Below, piece after piece: positions 53,756 through 64,000 of a DNA stretch of 64,000 bases. The translations under genes were made by a program, and so were the position numbers. The DNA comes from Pisolithus tinctorius. Its lineage: Eukaryota; Basidiomycota; Agaricomycetes; Boletales; Pisolithaceae. Below the pieces are notes generated by a model, which ran no database searches, was not told the origin of the DNA, and was given only the letters and a program-made list of their open reading frames with translations. Where the stretch lies: assembly GCA_024663395.1 (NCBI GenBank), contig JANFAH010000022.1, positions 434,001 to 498,000 on the forward strand. Direction: 5' to 3'. The stretch's first letter is position 1. Each line of letters starts with the position of its first letter.

Positions 53756-56600
53756 ATGGGACATCCCACCACCCATTTTTGGAGGCCAGTGGGAGGTCCC
53801 ATGATAGCTTTGGAGGCTACTGTGGGACATCCCACCCCCCTCTCTGGAGGCCAGTGGGATGTCCCATGATAGCTTCAGAGGCTACTGTGGGACATCCCAG
53901 CCCCCTTTCTATAGACAGTGGGATGTCCCATGATAGCTTTGGAGGCTATTGTGGGACATCCCACCCCCTGCTCTGGAGACCAGTGGGATGTCCCATGATA
54001 GCTTCAGAAGCTACTGTGGGACATCCCAGCCCCCGTTCCATAGGACAATGGGATGTCCCATGATAGCTTCAGAGGCTACTGTGGGACATCCCACCCCCCT
54101 CTCTGGAGGCCAGTGGGATGTCCCATGATAGCTTCAGAAGCTACTGTGGGACATCCCAGCCCCTTTTCCATAGGACAATGGGATGTCCCATGATAGCTTC
54201 AGAGGCTACTGTGGGACATCCCACTCCCCTCTCTGGAGGCCAGTGGGATGTCCCATGATAGCTTTGGAGGCTACGATGGGACATCCCATCCTCCTCTCTG
54301 GAAGCCAGTGGGATCCCCCATGATAGCTTTGGAGGCTACTTTGGGACATCCCAACCCCCTCTATGGAGGTCAGTGAGATGTCCCATGAGAGCATCAGATG
54401 CTACCATGGGACATGCCACCCCCTTCTCTGGAGGCAAGTGGGATGTCCCATGATTGCTTTGGAGGCTACTGGGGGACATCCAACCCCCCTTTCCAGAGGT
54501 CAGTGGGATGTCCCTTGATAGCTTCAGAGACTACTGTGGGACATCCCACCCTCCTCTCTGGAGGCCAGTGGGATGTCCCATGATAGCTTTGGAGGCTATT
54601 GTGGGATATCCCACCCCTTGCTCTGGAGACCAGTGGGATGTCCCATGATAGCTTCAGAAGCTACTGTGGGACATCCCAGCCCCCTTTCCATAGGACAATG
54701 GGATGTCCCATGATAGCTTCAGAAGCTACTGTGGGACATCCCAGCCCCCTTTCCATAGGACAATGGGATGTCCCATGATAGCTTCAGAAGCTACTGTGGG
54801 ACATCCCACCCCCCTCTCTGGAGACCAGTGGGATGTCCCATGATAGCTTCAGAGGCTACTGTGGGACATCCCACCCCCCTCTCTGGAGGCCAGTGGGATG
54901 TCCCATGATAGCTTTGGAGGCTACTATGGGACATCCCATCCTCCTCTCTGGAAGCCAGTGGGATCCCCCATGATAGCTTTGGAGGCTACTTTGGGACATC
55001 CCAACCCCCTCTATGGAGGTCAGTGAGATGTCCCATGAGAGCATCAGATGCTACCATGGGACATGCCACCCCCTTCTCTGGAGGCAAGTGGGATGTCCCA
55101 TGATAGCTTCTGATGCTACTGTGAAACATCCCAACCCCCATTCTAGGGGACAGTGGGATGTTCCATGATAGCTTTGGAGGCTACTGTGGGACATCCAACC
55201 CCCCTTTCCAGAGGTCAGTGGGATGTCCCTTGATAGCTTCAGAGACTACTGTGGGACATCCCACCCTCCTCTCTGGAGGCCAGTGGGATGTCCCATGATA
55301 GCTTTGGAGGCTATTGTGGGACATCCCACCCCCCTCTCTGGAGACCAGTGGGATGTCCCATGATAGCTTCAGAAGCTACTGTGGGACATCCCAGCCCCCT
55401 TTCCATAGGACAATGGGATGTCCCATGATAGCTTCAGAGGCTACTGTGGGACATCCCACCCCCCTTTCTGGAGGCCAGTGGGATGTCCCATGATAGCTTC
55501 AGAAGCTACTGTGGGACAGCCCAGCCCCTTTTCCATAGGACAATGGGATGTCCCATGATAGCTTCAGAGGCTACTGTGGGACATCCCACCCCCCTCTCTG
55601 GAGGCCAGTGGGATGTCCCATGATAGCTTTGGAGGCTACTATGGGATATCCCATCCTCCTCTCTGGAAGCCAGAGGGATCCCCCATGATAGCTTTGGAGG
55701 CTACTTTGGGACATCCCAACCCCCTCTGAGGAGGTCAGTGAGATGTCCCATGAGAGCATCAGATGCTACCATGGGACATGCCACCCCCTTCTCTGGAGGC
55801 AAGTGGGATGTCCCATGATAGCTTCTGATGCTACTGTGAAACATCCCAACCCCCATTCCAGGGGACAGTGGGATGTTCCATGATAGCTTTGGAGGCTACT
55901 GTGGGACATCCAACCCCCCTTTCCAGAGGTCAGTGGGATGTCCCTTGATAGCTTCAGAGACTACTGTGGGACATCCCACCCTCCTCTCTGGAGGCCAGTG
56001 GGATGTCCCATGCTAGCTTTGGAGGCTACCATGGGACATCCCAACCCCCTTTCCATAGACAGTGGGATGTCCCATGATAGCTTTGGAGGCTACTGTGGGA
56101 CATCCCACCCCCCCTTCCATAGGCTGGTGGGATGTCCCATGATAGCTTCAGAGGCTACTGTGGGACATCCCACCCCCCTTCCAGATGCCAGTGGGATGTC
56201 CCATGATAGCTTCAGAGGCTACTGTGGGACATCCCATCCCCCTTCCAGATGCCAGTGGGATGTCCCATGATAGCTTCAGTGGCTACTGTGGGACATCCCA
56301 CCCTCCTCTCTGGAGGCCAGTGGGATGTCCCATGCTAGCTTTGGAGGCCACTATGGGACATCCCAACCCCCTTTCTATAGACAGTGGGATGTCCCATGAT
56401 AGCTTTGGAGGCTACTGTGGGACATCCCACCCCCCTCTCTGGAGGCCAATGGGATGTCCCATGATAGCTTTGGAGGATACTGTGGGATGTCCCACCCCCC
56501 CTTCCATAGGCCAATGGTATGTCCCATGGTAGCTTTGGAAGCTACTGTGGGACATCCCACTCCCCCCTCTGAAGGCCAGTTGGACATTCCACCCTTCTCC
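53756..56600 (+). repeat. 65-bp satellite array, about 44 units
   Basis: Starts of ATGATAGC at 53801, 53866, 53930, 53995 and 54060 give the period of 64-65 bp. The unit is GATGTCCCATGATAGCTTC, then GGCTACTGTGGGACATCCCA and a C-rich tail, so each unit can fold on itself. Blocks of several units are duplicated (for example 54100-55100 resembles 55400-56000), which implies expansion by unequal exchange. Confidence 0.92.
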
Positions 56601-56650
56601 ATAGAGGCCAGTAGGATGTCCATGTACTATATGTCAGAACACCAAAATGC

Positions 56651-57808
56651 TCTCAAATCAATTTTGTGGCAGCTTCAAGTCAACCACATCCACCATGCAG
56701 GGCTGTATTGACATATTGCACAGGTAATGTTATCTAATTTTTATACTAACTCACAGAGCACAGTGAAGGGCCAATGTAGCAGATTAAATGGGGGCAAATT
56801 GTGCAGCTGCAAATGATAACAACATGATGGGTCTGATAAAAGATAGACCTGTTTTAGTAGCAATGCAGGTAGATTAATTCTCAACACAAAAATAGGCTCT
56901 TAGAAAAAGCATTGAACAACAATGTTTATAGGGAAAAGCCAATGAGAGAACCCAGACAAGACCAAAATAAATCCAGAAGTCAACCTCTGCAGCTCTACAC
57001 TGCTTGCATGTAACATAGAACTGTAGTATCCTGATGATGATAACAACACCTGATTAGTAAGCAAGAGATGTTGCCCAAGTCCCTTTAATCTGAGGTACTG
57101 CTAACCTTGCCTCAACACCACTTTCAATCCTTGCTTTCCAACCTTGCCACCCCCCTCACCATGTGGAAAAACCCTATCTGTCAAAACTTGAAGGAAATTG
57201 ACTTTTGAGTGTTTTTAGTCCTCTCAAAATTCAGGCTATTTACCCATTATTTTGAGATAATCATTTGAATTCCATTTGAATTCCATTGAGTTCCCTCAAC
57301 TCACCAGGGAAAAACAATCACTTGATCACAGTAATCAAATATAGATAAGGTACACAGGAGACCAGGCAGCAGAACTCACCAGAGCCCCTGGCCATTGGAC
57401 ACAGTGACACTAGGAGAGTTGTCAGTCAGTGATCACCACATCAACACTTGCTTAATGTCACCATATCCCCTCCTCATTGCTGGAGGCTCCTTTATCTGTA
57501 GGTGTGGCCTCTAAGCTTCACCTCAAATGTCCTTTGACCTAACTCTCTGCAGCCCAAACTCTTCAAACAAGCATACAGTATTTTGAGTAGATGCATCTTC
57601 CCTGTAGAATGTCAATCAGTAGAAAATTCATTGGTAGATCAAGTGAGCAGCAATATGGCAGTGTGGCCACAGGAGGTAACAAAATAACAGTCAAGCAGAC
57701 AAATGCTCTTGCATTCAAAATGATGGAGAACTGAGAGATTTGATTCACTCACTGCTCACCCTATCACGGAAAAACAAACATGTATTTCTAAAGAAAATAC
57801 TGAGGAGA
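56651..57808. other. No gene recognised
   Basis: AT-rich sequence downstream of the array; no coding or RNA gene seen. Confidence 0.45.
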
Positions 57809-60800
57809 CTAATAATCTAAGTAATCCTCAGGAAATTCGTCCTCATACTGTGCAGCACTACCTCTGTCAACCCATTGCTGTGCTGTAGGCTGGGCTGGGG
57901 GGTAGTAGTCAGAGATATATGGAGCATCACGGTAAACATGATGGTCAGGGCGAGATGGTATGCGATACGTCTGACGGGACGGAGGGAAACGCCCCGAACC
58001 GTGGCGGGCAGGCGGTAATACCTATAGAGAAGCTAAACAAAATGTGACAATGAAGGATCAAGCCACGAACATTGTAGGGAATATCGGAGGGGCCAGGAAC
58101 ATGATAGTTGGCGCGGTCATAACGAGGGTCCTGCGGGACATCCTATTGGTCTCCTTCAAGAAGCAGAATGCCTGGGTTACTCACCTCATAACGCCGAGAT
58201 GGTGGAAACTGCTGAGAAGGGCCAGGGTCCCGCAGGTGCGAACGGCTTGGGACAGCATCACGATGCAGATCCTGTGCAGTCCTCCATTAGTCTTTTAATC
58301 AACTGGTATGTCCGGACCTCACCCCATAGCGCCGAGCCGGCAAGGGGCGCTCAGATCGACCGGACTCTCGAGTGTTCTCGTGGCTTGTGTGTGCTGGTGG
58401 GTCACGAAGTGCATCCTGTGCATGTCGCCTGTTAGTTTCGACCAAAATGCAGCAGGGTAAATCACTACACCGCGGTCGCCAGCAATGGGGCATGCATCCC
58501 TGCCTTCGTCATGCAGGGGCATTTGGCGGTCAGAGCGTGAAGCCTTGGGGAGCATTAGTGGACACCAGAGGTTGAGTGGATTGACTCACCTCACGAGGAA
58601 CTGTGTCATTATCCGTCACCTCCACACGAGGCCGCTTGCGCGATGGAAATGGGATTCCGCTCTGTGCATGATGTGCCGCCATACCTGGATCCTCTTCTTC
58701 GCGGGACTTCTGCCACTCAGGATCGTCAGACACCTTGCGCAAAACCGTGCCATCAGGAGCCTTGACCAGTGCGATCTCTCCCTTTAATGGGTGTACATCC
58801 CTTATGCTGATGACATCTGCAAAAACGGTCAGCGATGAGTTAGACAAAAAATGTACGCAATACCTTCATTCCAGGGTTTGATTTCGACCTCTGGCACACC
58901 ATCCAGACGATCATTTTTCTCGTCATCGTCGTCATCAGATTGTCCATCGTACATCGAGCCTAGCTTTCTCCGCAGATAAGGTACCACAAGTTGGCGGAGA
59001 GCGTCAGCTTTGAGTTTCTTGTACTCAAAACCAGGGCCCGGTGGAGGCACCCCAAGCGGCCAGTTGATTATGACGAGAGAGTTCCTCCTAACGAACTCAA
59101 GAAGCCGCTGCCAAATGATTTTCTGGGGATCACCAACTTCGACCCCACGGGTCGCTTATGGGAAGACACTTAGAAGAGAATATACGGAATACCAGAAATA
59201 CGTACTGCGTAGATCTTGGAGCGCCGTTATCAACTTCTCCTTCATCATAGATCCAAATACCCGGCGGTTGCGATCTCTTGGTATCTCCTTCATTCGACAA
59301 CGCAACTCCAATGCCGGAGCTGAACTGGCAGAAGCACTCGTCCTTAATAACCCAGCCTCAGTACCATTACCATCCCTGAGACACCTAATTGCAATGAGTC
59401 CGAGTAAGATATGTGTAACATCACTTACTTAAATATTGCGGTGTACTTGTCCATAAGTCCCCGAACATCAATGGCACGATCATTGATGTACTTTCGTATG
59501 ATATCGGAACCACCAAATATGCCAGAGGTCTGGCGTCCTGCAGGGTCTTGTCCAACATACATCACAACTCCAGCAATTTCGATGTCTTCAAGAGTCGACC
59601 ACGCTTCAGCCTGCTCGACGGTAAGATCTGCCACCCACCCACCCACTTACAACCACTTACCAATCCGGAGAACTGCATCTTCGCGTTGTGGACTCTGACT
59701 GCGATGGACTTGACTGATTTGTTAGCGGGCACTGCTGAGGAGCTCTCGCTCCATTCATAAACGGCCTTCAACTTCTCCTTTCTTGCCGCGGTGTCGTCTT
59801 TGGGGATATCTTTCATGAGTTGATTGTACTCCGCCGTAATGATATTGTTGACCATGTTTCGGTCGGCTGGGAAGAATGTTATAAAAGAGTATGTGACAAG
59901 GGCATGCATACCGCCATCAGGTTTCGGTTGGGTGGCCCAATACCACGAGCGGAAGAGGTTGGCCTCGTTGAGCTTCGTGTGAGATGGTTTGACACTGAGC
60001 CCAGCAGCGACAAGGATGTCACGAGGAGACTTGCCGTGTCGACGTCCAAGTTCTTCTGCTTTTGCCTTGACTTCGGTCGCGAAGTCACGTATCTCATCGA
60101 GAGCGGCATGGGACAAGTTCCCAGTCTTCCTAAATTTCGCATTCCGGGCGTGTTCATGATCATCCTGACTCACTATATCACTGTCGTCAACATCCATAGC
60201 CCTACTTTTGCCCTTGCTTTTAGGTTTGTGTTCCACACGGCGACCAGGACGACGTGGGGGAAACTCATCCTCGGCGTCGGAACTGGAGTCTTCAGCTGGT
60301 GGCGAAGATGGAGGAAGTGATGATTCAGAATCATCCTGATCTACTATGAACATGTCAATATCGGAAGAGAATGCATTGCAGTGCGACAAAAGACACATCA
60401 AAGGATAACAAAGTGTCTAGAAAAGAAGTGAAAATGACACAGGACACTTGGCGACTCTCATGAGGATCCAAAGCGCCTAGCTTTAGACCATTGGGCACCG
60501 AACCCACAGTCAGATGAGAGAGGGGGGGGGCACCAAACCCCGGAGTCAAGGATATAACAACGCAACATCTACAGAACTGTGAGAGAACGAGAAAAATATT
60601 CAAAAAAAAACGAACCTTCATCGTCTGGAAGTTGACTAGCCCCATCATCAGGACGTTGACTGCCCTCGTCAGCAGGAACGTTGACCTCAACCTCCTCAGC
60701 CTCAGCCTCAGCCTCAGCCTCAGCCTCACCAGTATCCTCCTCCATCGGAGCGCCCTCGACCTGGTCTTCCTGCAAGATCGGGGTAGTAGAATTTTGGGAG

Positions 60801-61078
60801 GACACAGAAACACTAGGAGTGAGTGATCTCCTCCTGTCACGGAGACCGAACATATGTTCTTCCCATCCTTCAGGCGGTTGCACCGCGTGCCGGGGCTTGG
60901 GCTTGTCTTTTTTGATCTGTGAAGGCAGGGGTCAGATGGGATCGACGGTGACAAGATAACTTACCTCTGGTGGAGGAGCCATCTTGGTGGTGGGGATTTT
61001 GCGGTTTCGAAGAACCCGGGTGTGCAAATCCGTAGAGTCGTCCGCGACTTGGTCAACACTTTTCGGCGCGCGAGGCAT
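57809..61078 (-). CDS. Uncharacterised multi-exon fungal protein
   Basis: ATG at 61078 (MPRAPKSVDQVADDSTD). Supported exons are 61078-60965, 60916-60616, 60343-59912 and 59866-59661, then one near 59627-59429 (VEQAEAWSTLEDIEIAGVVM, GIFGGSDIIRKYINDR). Splicing of that exon at AA|GTAAGT gives IFKCLRDG. Further exons read LLEFVRRNSLVIINWPLG, GPGFEYKKLKADALRQLVVP with YLRRKLGSMYDGQSDDDDDE, then HPLKGEIALVKAPDGTVLRK, and Pro/Arg/Tyr-rich repeats to TAG 57809. Introns are mostly 45-60 bp; one of 272 bp lies at 60344-60615. A CAGCCT-type hexanucleotide run near 60690-60725 codes for an Ala/Glu tract. The N- and C-terminal parts look disordered and the middle about 300 residues folded. I recall similar multi-copy proteins in Agaricomycetes but no function. 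One junction (59661 to 59627) did not resolve in frame, so the copy could be damaged. Confidence 0.7.
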
Positions 61079-61229
61079 GTCAAGAACGATGGGAGAGGAG
61101 GGGAAAAGCGGTCAGATGAGGTATTTAAGTAAAGCCATGCCTTACCTGATATAAAAAAACCCATGGAGTTATTCGGTAAAATGGCGGCTTGTTGCGATGG
61201 AATAATGACGCTTGCGGTTATTACATGAG

Positions 61230-62045
61230 TAGCGAGTGGAACAAAAGGAAAATATCAGAAAAGAAGATTGGTGTCATGCCGTATCGTGATAAGTACCAGG
61301 TGGAACGAACCATAAGGAATATGCAATAATCAATACAGAGAGAGTACGTACCACTTCGTAATAACATACGCATGCAATGGTAGTGAACAGAGACTTGAAC
61401 AATTCGGACTCTGTTCGCGCGGGTCTCGTGCATGCGATCGAAAACGAACCTGCACAACAAACCCTTGAAGGACCAAACCCCCCCCCAAGAACGAACCGTG
61501 GTGAATGCCGAGACAGGGGAAGGAGCTGAATGGAAGATGTAATAACGAAAACGGAGGAAATACATCGCTAATAAGCGGAGACTCGAACCCCTGAAGGCCC
61601 AAAACGGAGGGAACACGTACCACTTGGTAATGGAATACGTGTGCAACGGTGGTAAACGGAGAGCCTCGGAAGATGAGCTCTGTTCGTGTGGGTTTCATGC
61701 GTGCGATCGACATCGAAACATCGGTAAATGCCGGAACAGCAAGAGAACAGTAAGGAAGAAGCAATAACCAAGACAGAAGGAATACGTACCACTTAGTAAT
61801 ATGATACACGTGCGACGACGGTGAACGGAAAGGCTCGGACGATGCCATGACTCTGTTCCCGAGGGTCTCGTAGACGCAATCGACGAGAACCTTCGAAGGC
61901 TCCAAACCCCCAAGGGCGCCAAGCCCTCAACTCTTGTGGACAACCGCGCCAAACGGTAGGGGCGAGAACGGATGCAGGTCAGTAACAACACGTACATGAT
62001 GAAAGGGTCCCGATCTTGAAACCTTTGTATTTGCGATATCTCCAC
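61230..62045. repeat. Degenerate tandem repeat with splice-like motifs
   Basis: A block beginning CGTACCACTT(C/G/A)GTAAT recurs near 61348, 61615 and 61787, together with CTCTGTTC...GGGTCTCGT and TCGAAGGCTCCAAACCCCC. On the minus strand the conserved AAGTGGTACGT looks like an exon end plus donor site. No protein is recognised. Confidence 0.55.
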
Positions 62046-62948
62046 TTACCTGCACCAGGTAGAAAATCCGTTAGTAGTCGTGTTGTTGGTTACACTTGAG
62101 CCAAATAAAAAATAAAAAAGCAAAGCTTTATACAAAACAGGTATGTTTACAGGGTCACCGTGAAAAATACTCTGGTCAAAGTATGCCAACACTCGTCCGC
62201 CAGGGACGGATCACTTGGTTCCACATCCGGATGTCCGCGGACGAGAACAGTGGCGGAGTCAGGGGTGTCGGCGGACGTCAGATGTATTGATACGGGGGGA
62301 GTGGGAACCTCCACGCCGATGGGGGAAAAGGGGAGGAAAGGGACCGCAGCGGTGCCCTCCTGACAGGATGACGACGTTGAGGGAGCCGAACTCGACGGAA
62401 ATGATGGTGCTATGGGAGATGATTACTGTCAAGGAACAAAAGTCTTGGAAAAGCGCCCACCTTCACGCTGGGATCTCGAAAGTAAGATGTCAGCAAGGGT
62501 GGCAGCATCGACTGCGCTCAATTCGAGATGCGAAACAATAGTGATTAGAGCGCCTGCATAACCCTTGAACGTTAGCTATCAGACAGTGGTTAGAAAATCA
62601 CGCACTTAGGTTGATGGCGCTTATGCTTCGCCCATTATCGAGTGAGGGTGGCTGGCACATAGTGAGACGAGGAATGGAAGGGAGAGGGAAAGAAACACAG
62701 ACAATATTGTAAGTCGATAGGCGGATCTCCAACAGAAGGTTCTTCTTCCCCATTTGTTAGCAGCCATGGAATAACATGTAGGATCCGCCTCGGTGAATCC
62801 TGCATGCACGGTCTGTAGGAATGTTGTAATTGCACTCTCGTTAAACGGATCATTGTACGCCCCAGGTAAAGAATATAACTAACGGAATAGATGCAAAGGC
62901 TAAACACTTACTCGTTCGCGGCTCACCATGACGGAAGCGGAGACAACA
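62046..62948. other. Unassigned region, possible decayed minus-strand gene
   Basis: A minus-strand open stretch near 62155-62430 reads Ser/Pro-rich and then VEVPTPPVSIHLTSADTPD to a stop; it follows a possible acceptor but has no start codon. Nothing else is recognised. Confidence 0.25.
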
Positions 62949-63980
62949 CTAGGAAGGACGGGAAGACTTAATTAGCATCCCTACACAGGAGTAATCGGGG
63001 ATCAGGAACTGAGGAAACAAGCGAGCCTCAAACTCACCAGCTTGTAAAATGAACGGAATATCCTCGGGAAACGAAAAGGTAGAGTTTAGGGTATATCCAT
63101 ACCAAGATGACTTTCGAAGGCTCCAAGCCTTTGAGAGCTGCGAAGGGCACCAAGCCCCTGGCCCTTGGTAGGGGACGCACCAAACGTTCCCCTGGCGTAA
63201 TAGATGTCGAAGAGAACGTACCGTTGACCATGAAAGTAAGAAAGCGAACAAGATAAACCTGATTAGCGTCTCCACACAAAGGCGGTTGGAGATCAGCGAA
63301 GGAAGGGAGACGCAAGCCTCGAACTCACCGGTGGGCAAATTGAGGAAAAGTGAACGGAGTCTTGTCTCAGATGGACAAGGCGGAGCTGGGGGTAGCCACG
63401 GAAAACCATCGGCCTTGATAGATAACGGAGAGAACACTGCCTTAACCAGGAAAGTAAGAAAGTGAGCAAGAGAAACCCGATTAGCGTCCCTATACAAAGA
63501 CGATTGGAGATCAGCTAAGGAAGGGAGACGCAAACCTTGAACTCACCAGCGGGCAAAGTGAACGAAGTCTTGTCTCAGAAGAAGGCGGAGATGGAGGCAG
63601 CCAAGGAGAAATGTCGGCCTTAACAGGTGACGGAGAGAATGTAGCGTTGATCAGGAAGTTTGAGAAAGCGAAGAGAAACTTGATTAACGTCTAGGGGAGA
63701 CGCAAGCCTCGAACTCACCAGCGGGTAACGTGAACAGCTGAGTCTCCTTTGGGAAGTAAAAGATGGACTCCAGGGTGGCCAAGGAAAGCTGGCAGTCTTC
63801 AACGCCCCGAGTTGCGCTATACGAAGTATTGCCTCCATGAGATGGAGTCTCGTCCGCGCGACCGACAGCCAATCCATACCAAGACGACTCTCGAAGGCTC
63901 CAAGCCTTCGAGAGCCGTCAAGGGCACCAAGCCCCTGACGCTTGGTAGGGGACGCACCAAGCGTTCCCCTGGCGAAGGAT
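62949..63980. repeat. About 220-bp degenerate repeat array
   Basis: GAGACGCAAGCCTCGAACTCACC-like blocks recur near 63015, 63306, 63525 and 63697. A 90-bp block with GGGGACGCACCAA and GTTCCCCTGGCG occurs at about 63110-63200 and again at about 63885-63978. On the minus strand the CCGGTGAGTTCGAGG core resembles a splice donor. Long minus-strand ORFs simply repeat with the units. The array runs on past the window end. Confidence 0.65.
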
Positions 63981-64000
63981 TAACGACGAGAGTGGAGAGT

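Larger units (their letters stand above)
52715..56650 (+). mobile_element. P2-related element, single arm
   Basis: It starts CACTTCAGGTAACCA and runs collinear with the P2 arm: first the TTTTCATAAGCATTTAGGCT block, then CCCAGGGACATCTGG, a tRNA-like module and a long 65-bp array. Identity to P2 is clearly lower than between the P2 arms. The far end and a target duplication were not found, so the right border is approximate. Confidence 0.65.

Overview
The window looks like a repeat-rich chromosome segment of a mushroom-forming basidiomycete (Agaricomycetes, probably Agaricales). The evidence is 45-66 bp GT-AG introns, Ty3/gypsy and Ty1/copia elements of fungal type, a short internal TTAGGG-type telomere tract and strong CpG-directed decay. 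Most of the DNA is mobile. The recognisable host genes are a decayed zinc-type alcohol dehydrogenase (1010-2366, +), a broken RNA polymerase I subunit A49 gene (2551-17945, -), an uncharacterised multi-exon gene (57809-61078, -) and an acidic C-terminus at the left edge.

The A49 gene explains the layout. Its exons lie on both sides of a 13.7 kb insertion (T1, 3368-17067). T1 has 27 bp outer inverted repeats and a 6 bp target duplication, GATTAT. It carries a 1.4 kb near-perfect palindrome (P1), a satellite with a 217 bp higher-order period, and a 10 kb gypsy element (G1). Just upstream of the A49 start codon sits a second insertion, E1 (17964-50793, -), with 286 bp LTRs and the target duplication GTCAG. 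E1 is an old gypsy element of about 11 kb, expanded to 32.8 kb by later insertions. These are a 6.9 kb palindrome (P2) in gag, a copia element (C1) after RNase H, a gypsy chromovirus (G2) inside the 5' LTR of C1, and a 1.85 kb insert in integrase. Target duplications support T1, E1, C1, G2, P2 and the 1.85 kb insert, so the order of insertion can be read directly.

To the right of E1 lie a 45 bp minisatellite, a second element related to P2 with a 2.85 kb array of 65 bp units, the multi-exon gene, and a degenerate repeat field up to the window end.

The most interesting observations are these. (1) Both G1 and G2 carry, antisense between pol and the 3' LTR, a spliced gene for a charged/coiled-coil protein with two C-x2-C-x6-C motifs spaced as in fungal Zn2Cys6 clusters; the G2 copy is intact. 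(2) G1 has two copies of a potential RNA pseudoknot with a compensatory base change, one on each side of its antisense gene. (3) Premature stops in the old elements are overwhelmingly TGA where Arg is expected, and LTR differences are almost all CpG transitions. (4) P1 and P2 are giant foldbacks that share a core block; P2 also carries tRNA-like modules and arrays of the 65 bp repeat. (5) E1 has a third, Cys/His/Pro-rich ORF after pol.
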